A stretch of DNA of 64,000 nucleotides from JAFCUW01 sp049898325 (lineage in GTDB: Bacteria; Pseudomonadota; Gammaproteobacteria; Burkholderiales; Burkholderiaceae_D): the NCBI RefSeq assembly GCF_049898325.1, contig NZ_JAFCXL010000014.1:62001-126000 (forward strand), read 5' to 3'. Every line of letters starts with the position of its first letter. Positions within the stretch are counted from its first letter, which is position 1. The position numbers and the translations under genes are program-made. Under the pieces are notes generated by a model, which did no database searches, was not told the origin of the DNA, and was given only the letters and a program-made list of their open reading frames with translations. Of the stretch, positions 17,446 through 26,134 are shown one piece after another.

Positions 17446-17988
17446 ATGAAATGGCGAAACAGTAATACGCAGTACGGATGGCTACCCGCCGCGCTGCACT
17501 GGCTGATGTTGCTGCTACTGGTGGCAGTGTTTGCAAGCATGGAACTACGCGGATACTTCCTCAAGGGCAGTGCGGCGCGCGAGGCCATGAAAAGCTGGCA
17601 TTACACGCTGGGTATTTCGGTGTTGGTGCTGGCGCTGCTGCGGCTGGCCATCTCCTTGGCTGGGCCGGTGCCGGCCATTTCGCCGCCGCCGCCTGCCTTG
17701 CAAGTACTGGCGGCGCGCCTGATGAAGTTGGCGTTGTACGGCTTCATGCTGGGCATGCCACTGCTCGGTTGGGCCATGCGCAGCGCCGAGGGCGTGCCGG
17801 TGGTGTTCTTTGGCCTGTCGTTGCCACCGTTGGTGGGTGCCAGCGAACAGTTGGCCGACTGGTTCAAAGAGATGCATGAAGCTGGCGCCAGCGTCGGCTA
17901 TGTGCTGATCGGCTTGCATGCGGCGGCGGCCTTGTACCACCACTATCTCGTGCGCGATGATACGCTGCGCAGGATGCTGCCCAAATAG
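17446..17988 (+). CDS. Cytochrome b561
   Basis: A 180-residue four-helix membrane protein of the bacterial di-heme cytochrome b561 family, which passes electrons from quinol within the cytoplasmic membrane. Candidate heme-ligand His residues occur in YGWLPAALHWLM (helix 1), SWHYTLGISVLVL (helix 2) and GYVLIGLHAAAALYHH (helix 4), the family pattern. A strong ribosome-binding site (AGGAGG) precedes the ATG. It lies 91 bp after the kinase gene behind a QseB-like box, so it is a probable member of that regulon. It appears intact. Confidence 0.9.
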   Translation: MKWRNSNTQYGWLPAALHWLMLLLLVAVFASMELRGYFLKGSAAREAMKSWHYTLGISVLVLALLRLAISLAGPVPAISPPPPALQVLAARLMKLALYGFMLGMPLLGWAMRSAEGVPVVFFGLSLPPLVGASEQLADWFKEMHEAGASVGYVLIGLHAAAALYHHYLVRDDTLRRMLPK

Positions 17989-17997
17989 ATCAGCGCT

Positions 17998-18403
17998 TCG
18001 AAAACGGTGCCTCCCGGGCCGTTGACCTGTTACTCATGGCCGTCGGCGCAGGCATGGCGTGGGCTGCCGTTGGCAAACTGGAAAACCCCGAGACCATTCC
18101 GGTCGTGCATGGGTTTGCCCTGTTGTTCCGCTACATGTTGAAAGTGGCAACGCGTGTGAAGTTCAGTATGCTGATCGCCAATGCCTGGCACGTCCGTTCG
18201 GCTTCCCCTTGCCAGACCCCATCGCCGCCCTGATTGTCGGTGCAATGATCGGCAAAATAGGTTGGGGCTTCGCCTTGGATGCACTGCACGAATTGATGGG
18301 GCGCGGCGATGCCAGAAAAGCCGCCGAAATGGATGACTTGGGTCGATTCGGTGGCGCAGGGGCGGGCAGTTGCGATTGGCGTCGCATCTTGGGGAATGGT
18401 TAA
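17998..18403 (+). pseudogene. Cation diffusion facilitator (metal efflux), broken remnant
   Basis: The C-terminal half of a CDF transporter is recognisable in two frames. The first runs RFENGASRAVDLLLMAVGAG, GKLENPETIPVVHGFALLF, FRYMLKVATRV, SMLIANAWHVRS, matching CDF helices 3-5 with the helix-5 metal-site HxxxD region cut short. The second frame resumes FPLPDPIAALIVGAMIGKIGW with helix 6 and the start of the cytosolic domain ALDALHELM. The first ~100 codons are missing, and about 50 bases are lost at the junction near 18200. It cannot make a functional transporter. Confidence 0.75.
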
Positions 18404-18581
18404 ATAAATCATATTTATAAGTTTTCTTATAGGATACAATTATGGTTCGCTAATTATCATCGGCTGCCGCACGGCAGTGCGCTAATGCCATGATCGCCCA
18501 GCCGGATCCTCTTCCGACTTTTGTCCGCTCGACCCACTGTTTTATGGCAGTCCGTGTCCGGTTCAGGCAGCAGGGCCGCGC
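18404..18581 (+). promoter_or_regulatory. AT-rich leader of the rightward glycan operon
   Basis: This gap contains an unusually AT-rich stretch (18401-18445) with a -10-like TACAAT at 18435-18440. I see no convincing -35 hexamer at the right distance. It is the only place where a promoter for the 18582-23576 operon could lie without being inside the CDF remnant. Confidence 0.35.
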
Positions 18582-20117
18582 ATGAATGCGCCCCTTCGAC
18601 CTGCCGCGCCACTGCGCGCACCGGGCAAGACGGTCATTCTTGGCGCCGGCGCGGCAGGACTGGCGGTGGCACACGAACTGAGCGAAGGCGGGGTCGACCT
18701 GACCGTCATCGAACGCAACGCATTTGTCGGCGGTTTGTGCCGAACCGTGCGTTACAAGGGCTATGCCTTTGACCTCGGCGGACACCGCTGGTTCAGCAAA
18801 AATGAAGATTTGAATGCCTGGCTGCGTCGCCTGATGGGTGACGAACTGGTGCTGGTCAAGCGCATCAGCCGTATTTACTATGACCGCAAGTATTATTTGT
18901 ACCCGATCGATATCGTCGATCTGTTCCGCCGTTCCAGCCTGCTGGTGATGGCCCACGCGGGCCTGGTGTTTATTTGGGCGACCGTGGTCCAGCTGCTGCG
19001 CGCGCGCCCGCCGGCGAATATGCGCGAAGCCTATATTGCCCAATTCGGCAGCAAACTGTATGACATGTTTTTTCGCCGCTACACGGAAAAAGTGTGGGGT
19101 CTCCCGTGCGAGAAACTTTCGTCCGATTGGGTATCCCAGCGCACCAAGGGTTTGTCGATCTGGACCTTGCTGAAAGACGCCGTGGGCCGCAAGCAGCCGG
19201 CCTTCGCCAGCCTGATCGACCAATTCATGTATCCGCGCGACGGCTTCGTGCGCATTCCCGAGCGCATGGCCGAGCAGGTGGTGGGGCGCGGCGGCGAGGT
19301 CATCGTGGCCGCCACGGCATCCCGGGTGATTTACCACGGACCAAACCAGTTCGAGCTGCACTACCGCTGTGGCGGTCAAGAGCACAAGGTCGACTGCGAA
19401 ACGCTGGTGTCGTCGATGCCGTTGGGCCGTCTCGTACAAATGCTCAGCCCGGCGCCAGGCGCGGCCGTCGTCGCTGCCGCCCGCGCCCTGCAGTTTCGCG
19501 CGCTCGTCACCGTCAACCTGATCCTGGCGCGCGAACGCGTCTCCACCGACACCTGGCTGTACGTGCAGGACGAGGAAGTGTTGTTCGGCCGCCTGCACGA
19601 GCCGAAAAACTGGAGCGCGGCGATGGTGCCAGAGCCGGGCTGTACCTCGCTGGTGCTCGAGTGTTTTTGTTCACGGGGTGATGCGATCTGGAACATGGCC
19701 GACGAAGACATCGTGCAACGCTGCGTCGACGATCTCGAGCAGCGCCTCGGCTTGATCGCGGCCGGCGACCTGAAAGACTACGCGATCGTCCGTACCACCG
19801 ACGCCTACCCTGTGTACGACCTGGCCTACCAGTCCAACCTGGCCGTGATCCATCAATTTCTGGCCGGCTTTGAAGGCTTGCACATCCTTGGACGCAGCGG
19901 CTCGTTCCGCTACAACAATTCGGATCACTCGATTGAAATGGGCTTGATCATGGGCCGCCGCCTGCTCGGCGAGCAACTCGATCCCATGGCCGTCAACCTT
20001 GATCCCCACTATCACGAAATGCGCAGCGCCGACGAAGCCGACAGCGCCAACCGCTACGTCCTGCGGCCGGCGCCACTTAACCCTACCGCGAGGCCCAGTG
20101 AACGACCATTTACCTGA
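18582..20117 (+). CDS. FAD-dependent oxidoreductase, UDP-galactopyranose-mutase-like
   Basis: A 511-residue flavoprotein. A Rossmann FAD-binding motif is at about residues 17-45 (VILGAGAAGLAVAHELSEGG), followed by FVGGLCRTV and DLGGHRWFSKNEDL, the segment typical of the UGM/protoporphyrinogen-oxidase-like group found in glycan clusters. The FAD-binding C-terminus is GRSGSFRYNNSDHSIEMGL. True UGM converts UDP-Galp to UDP-Galf; this protein is longer and more distant, so the reaction is only suggested. It is the first gene of the island's rightward operon and overlaps the next start by 20 bases. Confidence 0.8.
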   Translation: MNAPLRPAAPLRAPGKTVILGAGAAGLAVAHELSEGGVDLTVIERNAFVGGLCRTVRYKGYAFDLGGHRWFSKNEDLNAWLRRLMGDELVLVKRISRIYYDRKYYLYPIDIVDLFRRSSLLVMAHAGLVFIWATVVQLLRARPPANMREAYIAQFGSKLYDMFFRRYTEKVWGLPCEKLSSDWVSQRTKGLSIWTLLKDAVGRKQPAFASLIDQFMYPRDGFVRIPERMAEQVVGRGGEVIVAATASRVIYHGPNQFELHYRCGGQEHKVDCETLVSSMPLGRLVQMLSPAPGAAVVAAARALQFRALVTVNLILARERVSTDTWLYVQDEEVLFGRLHEPKNWSAAMVPEPGCTSLVLECFCSRGDAIWNMADEDIVQRCVDDLEQRLGLIAAGDLKDYAIVRTTDAYPVYDLAYQSNLAVIHQFLAGFEGLHILGRSGSFRYNNSDHSIEMGLIMGRRLLGEQLDPMAVNLDPHYHEMRSADEADSANRYVLRPAPLNPTARPSERPFT

Positions 20118-20526
20118 ACCTGGTGCCACCGCGCGCGCACCCGCCGGCAGTTCCGACCGTAGCTTCGGCCTCGTCTTTAGCGCCTTTTTTACCATCGTCG
20201 GGCTGCTGCCACTGGCCGCGCACGGCGCACCGCGCCTGTGGAGCCTGGGCCTGGCGCTACTGGTGTTGGCCATCGCCCTGTGGCGCCCGGTCACGCTGGC
20301 CCGTTTGAACCGCCTGTGGTCGAAGTTGGGACATCTGCTGCACACACTGGTGAGCCCGCTCGCGCTGCTGGCGATCTACCTGCTGGCCTTTGTCACTACC
20401 GGCCTCTTGTGCAAATTACTGCGCAAGGATCTGCTGCGGCTGAAATTCGATCGGCAGGCGCGCAGTTACTGGATCGAGCGCACGCCGCCGGGACGTGCCG
20501 ATCAACAAATGAAAAAGCAATTTTAA
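20098..20526 (+). CDS. SxtJ-like membrane protein
   Basis: A 142-residue protein that resembles the SxtJ family. There are two hydrophobic hairpins: about residues 23-62 (FGLVFSAFFTIVGLLPLAAH) and 75-105 (LVSPLALLAIYLLAFVTTGL). The basic segment LLRKDLLRLKFDRQARSYW near the C-terminus is the family hallmark. The start is GTG at 20098, inside the end of the upstream gene. SxtJ-like proteins are repeatedly found beside SxtK-like proteins and a carbamoyltransferase, exactly as here. Their biochemical role is not established. Confidence 0.8.
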   Translation: MNDHLPEPGATARAPAGSSDRSFGLVFSAFFTIVGLLPLAAHGAPRLWSLGLALLVLAIALWRPVTLARLNRLWSKLGHLLHTLVSPLALLAIYLLAFVTTGLLCKLLRKDLLRLKFDRQARSYWIERTPPGRADQQMKKQF

Positions 20527-20534
20527 GGAACACC

Positions 20535-20687
20535 ATGCTTGGATTCATCGCGGAGTTGTGGGACTTCATGCGCTCGCATAAAAAATTCTGGCTGATGCCG
20601 ATTCTGATCGTCATGGCCTTGTTCGGGGCGTTGATCGTGTTCGCCCAGGGTTCGGCGCTGGCGCCGTTCATTTACACGCTGTTCTGA
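20535..20687 (+). CDS. SxtK/DUF5989-like small membrane protein
   Basis: A 50-residue protein, MLGFIAELWDFMRSHKKFW followed by a single transmembrane helix (LMPILIVMALFGALIVFA) and ending FIYTLF. Size, the WxFMRxxKKFW motif and position between an SxtJ-like gene and a carbamoyltransferase gene identify the family. An AAGGAA ribosome-binding site precedes the ATG. It presumably partners the carbamoyltransferase at the membrane. Confidence 0.85.
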   Translation: MLGFIAELWDFMRSHKKFWLMPILIVMALFGALIVFAQGSALAPFIYTLF

Positions 20688-20690
20688 CCG

Positions 20691-22529
20691 ATGTTCATTC
20701 TCGGGATCTCGTCGTATTACCACGACAGCGCCGCCTGCCTGCTGCGCGATGGCGTCATCGTCGGCGCCGCCCAGGAAGAGCGCTTCACCCGCGTCAAACA
20801 TGATCCGGCTTTTCCGCTCAACGCCGTCAAGTACTGCCTGGCGCAGGCCGGGGTCAGCATGCAGGACGTCGATTACGTGGCCTTCTACGACAAGCCCTTT
20901 CTCAAGTTCGACCGCCTGATCGAAACCTATATCGCCTTCGCGCCGCGCGGCTTCGCTTCATTTCGCAAGGCGATGCCGGTGTGGCTGCGCGAAAAGCTGT
21001 TTTTGAAGGACCTGCTCATCGGTGAACTGGCCAACCTGGCGCCTGCTGTCGACTGGGCCGCGCGCATGCTGTTCGGCGAGCACCACCTCAGTCACGCCGC
21101 CAGTGCCTTTTATCCGTCGCCGTTCGAGTCGGCCGCCGTGCTCACGCTCGATGGCGTGGGCGAATGGGCCACGTCCTCGCTCGCGGTCGGCCGCGGCAAT
21201 GCACTGGAAGTGCTGCGCGAGCTGCATTTCCCCCATTCGCTGGGCCTGTTGTATTCGGCCTTTACGTATTACGCCGGCTTTAAGGTCAATTCGGGCGAAT
21301 ACAAGCTGATGGGCCTGGCGCCGTACGGGCAGCCCACCTATGCCGGCTTGATCCGCGAGCACCTCATCGACGTCAAGGACGACGGCTCGTTCCGCCTGAA
21401 CATGGATTATTTCGACTATTGCACGGGCCTGAAAATGGTCAATGCCCGATTCGAGCAGCTCTTTGGTGGTCCGGCGCGCCTGCCGCACGAGGCGCTCACC
21501 ACGCGCCACATGGACCTGGCCGCCTCCATCCAGCAGGTGACCGAGGACATCATGCTGCGTCTGACCCGCGCGGCAGCGCGCACGACGGGCCTGAGTGACC
21601 TGTGCCTGGCCGGCGGCGTTGCCCTGAACTGCGTGGCCAATGGCAAGCTGCTGCGCGACGGCGCCTTCAAGCGCATCTGGGTGCAGCCGGCCGCCGGCGA
21701 CGCTGGCGGCGCACTGGGGGCGGCACTGTCGGCCCACCACGGCATGCTGGGCATGCCGCGCACGCTGGCCGCCAACGGCGCCGACAGCATGCGCGGCAGC
21801 TACCTGGGACCGTCGTTCAGCCAGCAAGAAATCAACGCCAGCCTGAGCGCCCTGGGCGCCGTCTACGAGGTGCTTTGCGATGACGAGCTGGTGGCGCGCT
21901 GCGCCGCCGACCTGGCCGACGGCCAGGCGGCTGGCTGGTTTCAAGGCCGCATGGAATTTGGCCCGCGGGCGTTGGGCGGGCGTTCGATCCTGGGCGACCC
22001 GCGCCGCGTCGACATGCAAAAGACACTGAACCTGAAAATCAAGTTTCGCGAGTCGTTCCGGCCGTTTGCGCCATCGGTGCTGGCCGAGGATGCCGCCGAC
22101 TGGTTCGACATCGATGCCACCAGTGCCTACATGCTGATGGTGGCCGAGGTCAAGCTCGACAGGCGCCTTCCCATGAGCGCCCCCGACAGCGCCTTGTTCG
22201 GCATCGACCAGCTCAACGTGGCGCGCTCGCAGATTCCCGCCGTCACCCACGTCGACTATTCGGCCCGCATTCAGACCGTCGATGCGCTGACCAATCCCCG
22301 CTACCACGCGCTGCTGACCGAGTTCAAGCGCCTGACCGGCTGTCCGCTGCTGGTCAATACCTCGTTCAATGTGCGCGGCGAGCCGATCGTGTGCGAGCCG
22401 GGCGACGCCTTCCGCTGCTTCATGGGCACCGGCATGGACGTGCTGGCCATCGGCAACGCCTACCTGCGCAAGTCGGCCCAGGACCCCGCGCTGGCGCGCG
22501 ATTACCAGCATGCGTTTGCGCCGGACTAA
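20691..22529 (+). CDS. Carbamoyltransferase, NodU/CmcH (SxtI-like) family
   Basis: A 612-residue enzyme expected to transfer a carbamoyl group from carbamoyl phosphate, via carbamoyl-adenylate, to a hydroxyl. The N-terminal Kae1-like domain begins MFILGISSYYHDSAACLL and includes the metal-binding EHHLSHAASAFYPSPF and GGVALNCVANG. The C-terminal domain contains FQGRMEFGPRALGGRSILGD and LVNTSFNVRGEPIV. The length and motifs are intact. In this operon the acceptor is likely a sugar hydroxyl of the locus glycan, as in nodulation-factor and antibiotic carbamoylation. Confidence 0.93.
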   Translation: MFILGISSYYHDSAACLLRDGVIVGAAQEERFTRVKHDPAFPLNAVKYCLAQAGVSMQDVDYVAFYDKPFLKFDRLIETYIAFAPRGFASFRKAMPVWLREKLFLKDLLIGELANLAPAVDWAARMLFGEHHLSHAASAFYPSPFESAAVLTLDGVGEWATSSLAVGRGNALEVLRELHFPHSLGLLYSAFTYYAGFKVNSGEYKLMGLAPYGQPTYAGLIREHLIDVKDDGSFRLNMDYFDYCTGLKMVNARFEQLFGGPARLPHEALTTRHMDLAASIQQVTEDIMLRLTRAAARTTGLSDLCLAGGVALNCVANGKLLRDGAFKRIWVQPAAGDAGGALGAALSAHHGMLGMPRTLAANGADSMRGSYLGPSFSQQEINASLSALGAVYEVLCDDELVARCAADLADGQAAGWFQGRMEFGPRALGGRSILGDPRRVDMQKTLNLKIKFRESFRPFAPSVLAEDAADWFDIDATSAYMLMVAEVKLDRRLPMSAPDSALFGIDQLNVARSQIPAVTHVDYSARIQTVDALTNPRYHALLTEFKRLTGCPLLVNTSFNVRGEPIVCEPGDAFRCFMGTGMDVLAIGNAYLRKSAQDPALARDYQHAFAPD

Positions 22530-23576
22530 ATGGTGACGATGTGCGCGCAGCGGCCCCACGGCGGGGCCAATCCGGCCGCCATCGCCGTCATCATGCCCGT
22601 CTATAATGGCAGCGCCTTCCTGGCCCGTTCACTGGCACCATTGACGGCCATGCTTGCGCGTGGCGAGGTCGCAGAGTTGATCGTCGTCGATGACGGCTCC
22701 ACCGACGATTCGATGCTGCTGGCGCGGGCGGCCGGGGCAACGGTGATGACCTCGGGCGGACGGCTGGGACCTGGCGCCGCCCGCAACGTGGGCGCGCGCG
22801 CGGCGGGCGCTGCGATCCTGTGGTTTGTCGACGCTGACGTTGTCGTCCATGCGCAGGCGGCCGAGCGGATCGGCGCGGTGTTTGGCGGCGCTGGCGGTGC
22901 GCCGCTGGCCGCGCTGTTTGGTTCGTACGACGATGAACCGGCCGCGCCCGGCTTTTTTTCGCAGTACAAGAACCTCGCGCATCACCACCAGCATCAGCGC
23001 AGCGGCGGGGCATCGTCCAGCTTCTGGGCTGGCTGCGGCGCCGTGCGCAGCGCCGCCTTCGCCGCCGTCGGCGGCTTTGATGGGGCGCGCTATCCGCAGC
23101 CGTCGATCGAGGACATCGACATGGGGGCCAGGATGGCGGCGTTGGGCATGCCGGTCGTGTTGGACCCGGCGATCCTGTGCACCCACCTGAAAGTATGGCG
23201 ATTGAAAGAGCTGCTGGCGACTGACATCTTGCGCCGCGCGCTGCCGTGGTCGCGCTTGATCCTCGCGCGGGGCACGCTGCGCGACGAGCTCAATGTACGG
23301 CATTCGGAGCGCTGGCGCGCGCTGCTGGCCGCGCTGTTCCTCTCTGCCCTGGCCGCGCCGCTGCTGGCGCCACCGCTGCCGGCTTTACTGTGCGCTGCGC
23401 TGCTCGGCGGCGCCGCCATCGGCGCCAACCACCGTCTGTTTTCTCTGTTTCGCCGCCGTCACGGCAGCCGTTTCGCGCTGCTGGCGATGGCCTTTCACCA
23501 GCTGGTGTACGTCTACAGCGGCGCCGTGTTCGCGTTCTGCTGGGTCGAGTGGCGTCTCGGCCGGCGCCCCCGTTAG
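22530..23576 (+). CDS. Glycosyltransferase family 2 with C-terminal membrane segment
   Basis: A 348-residue GT-A enzyme: AVIMPVYNGSAFLARSL, the nucleotide-binding LIVVDDGSTDDS, the metal-binding-type WFVDADVVV and the acceptor-site ED in SIEDIDMGARM. Residues about 265-330 hold two hydrophobic segments, so it is probably membrane-attached. It begins directly after the carbamoyltransferase stop with no gap; a start at ATG 22539 is also possible. Its last 192 bases overlap the facing gene on the other strand. Confidence 0.88.
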   Translation: MVTMCAQRPHGGANPAAIAVIMPVYNGSAFLARSLAPLTAMLARGEVAELIVVDDGSTDDSMLLARAAGATVMTSGGRLGPGAARNVGARAAGAAILWFVDADVVVHAQAAERIGAVFGGAGGAPLAALFGSYDDEPAAPGFFSQYKNLAHHHQHQRSGGASSSFWAGCGAVRSAAFAAVGGFDGARYPQPSIEDIDMGARMAALGMPVVLDPAILCTHLKVWRLKELLATDILRRALPWSRLILARGTLRDELNVRHSERWRALLAALFLSALAAPLLAPPLPALLCAALLGGAAIGANHRLFSLFRRRHGSRFALLAMAFHQLVYVYSGAVFAFCWVEWRLGRRPR

Positions 23577-25184
23577 CGCGCGCAGCTGCGGTTCGCCGTC
23601 CACTTCGACGGCCGCTGTGGCGCCCCCCAGCAACAGCATGATCTGGGCGTTGCTGTCGCTGCCGGTGGCCGTGAACTCTTCGCGCACGTTGTGCCAGTCG
23701 GTGCCCAGCGCGAGCTGTTTTTCCAGTCCCAGATTACCCCACGGCGCGCCGCCGCTGCTGACCAGATAGTGCAGCGTGCGCGGCGCGCTGGCGCGCACCC
23801 GCATCGTGTAGACATAGCGACGGCCGGCGACGATGTCGAAGCCGAAGCGGTGCAGATAGAGCTTCCAGGGATCGTCCACCGGCGTACCACTGAACTGGGC
23901 CCCCAGCGGCGCGCCGGCAGCGGCGGGATAGACGATCGTGGCACGGCTGGTGGCGGGAACGTCGGATGAGCGCGACATGTGCCAGAGCCGCATGGGCGGA
24001 TCGGCAATCGCCGCCGGCGCATGCAGCGCGGCTTTTACGCTCACGCGGGCCAGCAGCGGGTCGGCGGCAATGGCGTGCGCCACCGCCTGGTGCCACAGCG
24101 CCGTCGGATGACCATCGTGCGGATGAAACGCCGTGCTCAATTGGCTCACGTCGAGCACAGACAGGTTCGGTGTTGCGCGCACGGCGTCCACCAGCGCAGG
24201 CTGATCGCTATGCAGCACCAGCACAACGAAAGGCACGCCGCGCTGTCGCGACATCTCGGCCATGGCGCCGATGAGCGCCACGGTCAGTGCCAATTCCTTG
24301 CGGTCGAGCTCGGGCGAGTCGGGCAGGATGGCTGCGCTGCGGCTGATGAAGCCGTCCCAGCGCAGCCGGCCTTGCTCAAGCTCGAAGTGGGGGATCGGCT
24401 TGTCACTGCCGTTGACCGAGAACCACGATTGGCGCAGGTAATTGCGGCGCATATGGTGGCTGATCAGGCCATAGACGACAACGTCGGGCTTTTCTTTTTG
24501 GGCCAGCTTGTCCTTGAGGACCAGGTACGCATTGGTCGTGCCCCAGCCCGAGTAAGAATAATTGCGCACGCGCGCATGCGGCCACGCGTGCGCGGCCAGC
24601 TGATATGCGTACGTTTCGCTGTCCTCGACGCCGGCGCCAAAGGTGAACGAACAGCCAAGGAACCAGACCGTTGGGGGAGCGCCTGGCGCGGCGCTGGGGT
24701 CGGGCGTGGGCGCCGGCATCACGCGCCAGCCGTCGGCATCGGTCCGGTACGTGACGTTGAAATCGCGGTTTGACTGGCGCGCCGTGCTGTTGGGCTTGCC
24801 CTTGTGGCCGGCCACCGGATCGGCGGTGGTGTTCATGTCGGTCCACTCGGTGGCCGATTGCCACAAGCGTGCACCGAGCAGCAAGGTGAAATCGCCCGGC
24901 CGTACTGGTTGGTAGCCCAGTGCGAAAGCGACGGTGACGGGCAAGGTCGCGAAGACGGCCGCCATCGACCAGGCCGGCGAGAGCCGGCGTGCCGCCAGCG
25001 CGCCCAGGCCGAGCACCAGCAGCGCGCCGCCAGCGCCCAGTATCAGCGGGGTTTCGATGCGCAGTCGCAGCGTCGGCACGTTGATGGTGTGGCACAGCAG
25101 CGCCGCCAGGATCAGCCCTACGCCCTGGAGGATCAGGGTGCAAGCGAACACCGGCCGCAACGGCGCCGCGCTGTGGCGCTTCAA
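23385..25184 (-). CDS. Membrane-anchored SGNH/GDSL hydrolase-like protein with C-terminal beta module
   Basis: A 599-residue protein. Three to four hydrophobic segments (about 10-105) precede an extracytoplasmic SGNH domain: block I with the nucleophile Ser in VWFLGCSFTFGAGVEDSETY, a central YSYSGWGTTNAYLVL, and a possible catalytic DGHPTALWHQAVAHAI. A second module of about 130 residues follows (DDPWKLYLHRFGFDIVAGRR, APWGNLGLEKQL), resembling one in the SGNH protein at 41304. SGNH domains in such loci usually add or remove acyl groups on the glycan. The last ~65 residues run antisense through the GT2 gene and look like read-through. It is the last gene of the leftward operon, and its start overlaps the decarboxylase stop. 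Confidence 0.75.
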   Translation of the reverse strand: MKRHSAAPLRPVFACTLILQGVGLILAALLCHTINVPTLRLRIETPLILGAGGALLVLGLGALAARRLSPAWSMAAVFATLPVTVAFALGYQPVRPGDFTLLLGARLWQSATEWTDMNTTADPVAGHKGKPNSTARQSNRDFNVTYRTDADGWRVMPAPTPDPSAAPGAPPTVWFLGCSFTFGAGVEDSETYAYQLAAHAWPHARVRNYSYSGWGTTNAYLVLKDKLAQKEKPDVVVYGLISHHMRRNYLRQSWFSVNGSDKPIPHFELEQGRLRWDGFISRSAAILPDSPELDRKELALTVALIGAMAEMSRQRGVPFVVLVLHSDQPALVDAVRATPNLSVLDVSQLSTAFHPHDGHPTALWHQAVAHAIAADPLLARVSVKAALHAPAAIADPPMRLWHMSRSSDVPATSRATIVYPAAAGAPLGAQFSGTPVDDPWKLYLHRFGFDIVAGRRYVYTMRVRASAPRTLHYLVSSGGAPWGNLGLEKQLALGTDWHNVREEFTATGSDSNAQIMLLLGGATAAVEVDGEPQLRALTGAPAETPLDPAEREHGAAVDVHQLVKGHRQQRETAAVTAAKQRKQTVVGADGGAAEQRSAQ

Positions 25185-26134
25185 TGCTCCGCCTGCAGGT
25201 GGTGGCGAAAATAGGCGATGGTGTTCGATAGCCCCGTAACGAGGTCGATCTTGGGCGACCAGCCCAGCGCCTCGCGCACGCGCGAAATATCCGGGCAGCG
25301 CTGCTGCGGATCGTCCTGCACCGCGGCGATGGCGACGGTGCGGCTGGCACTGTCGGGCAGCAGCGATAACACCATCCGCGCCAGCTCGGCGATCGTGATC
25401 TCGACCGGATTGCCGATATTGAAGGGACCAATCAGGCCGTCGCGGTTGTTCATCACGCGCACCATGCCCTCGATCAGGTCATCGATGTACTGAAAACTGC
25501 GGCTTTGCTGGCCGTCGCCGCACACGGTCAGGTCCTCGCCGCGCAGCGCGCTGACAATGAAGTTCGACACCACGCGGCCATCTTCGGGATGCATGTGCGG
25601 CCCATAGGTGTTGAAGATGCGGATCATGCGGATATCGGTCTGGTATTGCCGGTGATAGTCGAAAAACAATGACTCGGCGCAGCGCTTGCCCTCGTCGTAA
25701 CAGGCGCGGATACCGGTCGGATTGACGTGGCCCCAGTAGTCCTCGCGCTGCGGATGCACCTGCGGGTCGCCATACACCTCGCTGGTCGAGGCCTGCAAGA
25801 TGCGTGCGCCTGTGCTGCGCGCCAGCTCCAGCAGGTTGAGCGCGCCCAGCACCGAGACGCGCGTGGTGCGCACCGGGTCCTGCTGATAGTGCACGGGCGA
25901 GGCGGGGCAGGCGAGGTTATAGATCTGGTCGACCTCGAGCCGCAGCGGCTCGGTGACATCGTGGCGCAGCACGGTGAACGCCGGATGGGCGCGCAGGGCA
26001 TCGACATTGCGCTCGCTGCCGGTGGAAAAATTGTCGACGCAGATGACGGCGGCGCCATCGTCGAGCAGGCGGCGACACAGGTGCGAGCCGACGAAACCGG
26101 CGCCGCCGGTGACCAGAATTGTTTTGATCGTCAT
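25181..26134 (-). CDS. UDP-glucuronate decarboxylase (UDP-xylose synthase)-like epimerase
   Basis: A 317-residue extended SDR enzyme, MTIKTILVTGGAGFVGSHLC with NAD-binding GxxGxxG, VICVDNFSTGSERN, YNLACPASPVHYQ, STSEVYGDPQVHPQ and catalytic YDEGKRCAE (Tyr-xxx-Lys). The ACPASP and EVYGDP segments are typical of UXS enzymes, which turn UDP-glucuronate into UDP-xylose. A dTDP-glucose-dehydratase-like role is less likely. The start is taken at 26134 with AGGAACG upstream; a longer frame exists. It overlaps galE by 4 bases. It would supply a pentose donor to the locus. Confidence 0.88.
   Translation of the reverse strand: MTIKTILVTGGAGFVGSHLCRRLLDDGAAVICVDNFSTGSERNVDALRAHPAFTVLRHDVTEPLRLEVDQIYNLACPASPVHYQQDPVRTTRVSVLGALNLLELARSTGARILQASTSEVYGDPQVHPQREDYWGHVNPTGIRACYDEGKRCAESLFFDYHRQYQTDIRMIRIFNTYGPHMHPEDGRVVSNFIVSALRGEDLTVCGDGQQSRSFQYIDDLIEGMVRVMNNRDGLIGPFNIGNPVEITIAELARMVLSLLPDSASRTVAIAAVQDDPQQRCPDISRVREALGWSPKIDLVTGLSNTIAYFRHHLQAEH

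Noticed and set aside
18582..23576. Saxitoxin-type toxin cluster
   Set aside because: Only the SxtI/J/K-like trio is shared; no polyketide, amidinotransferase or tailoring genes are present and the neighbours are glycan genes.
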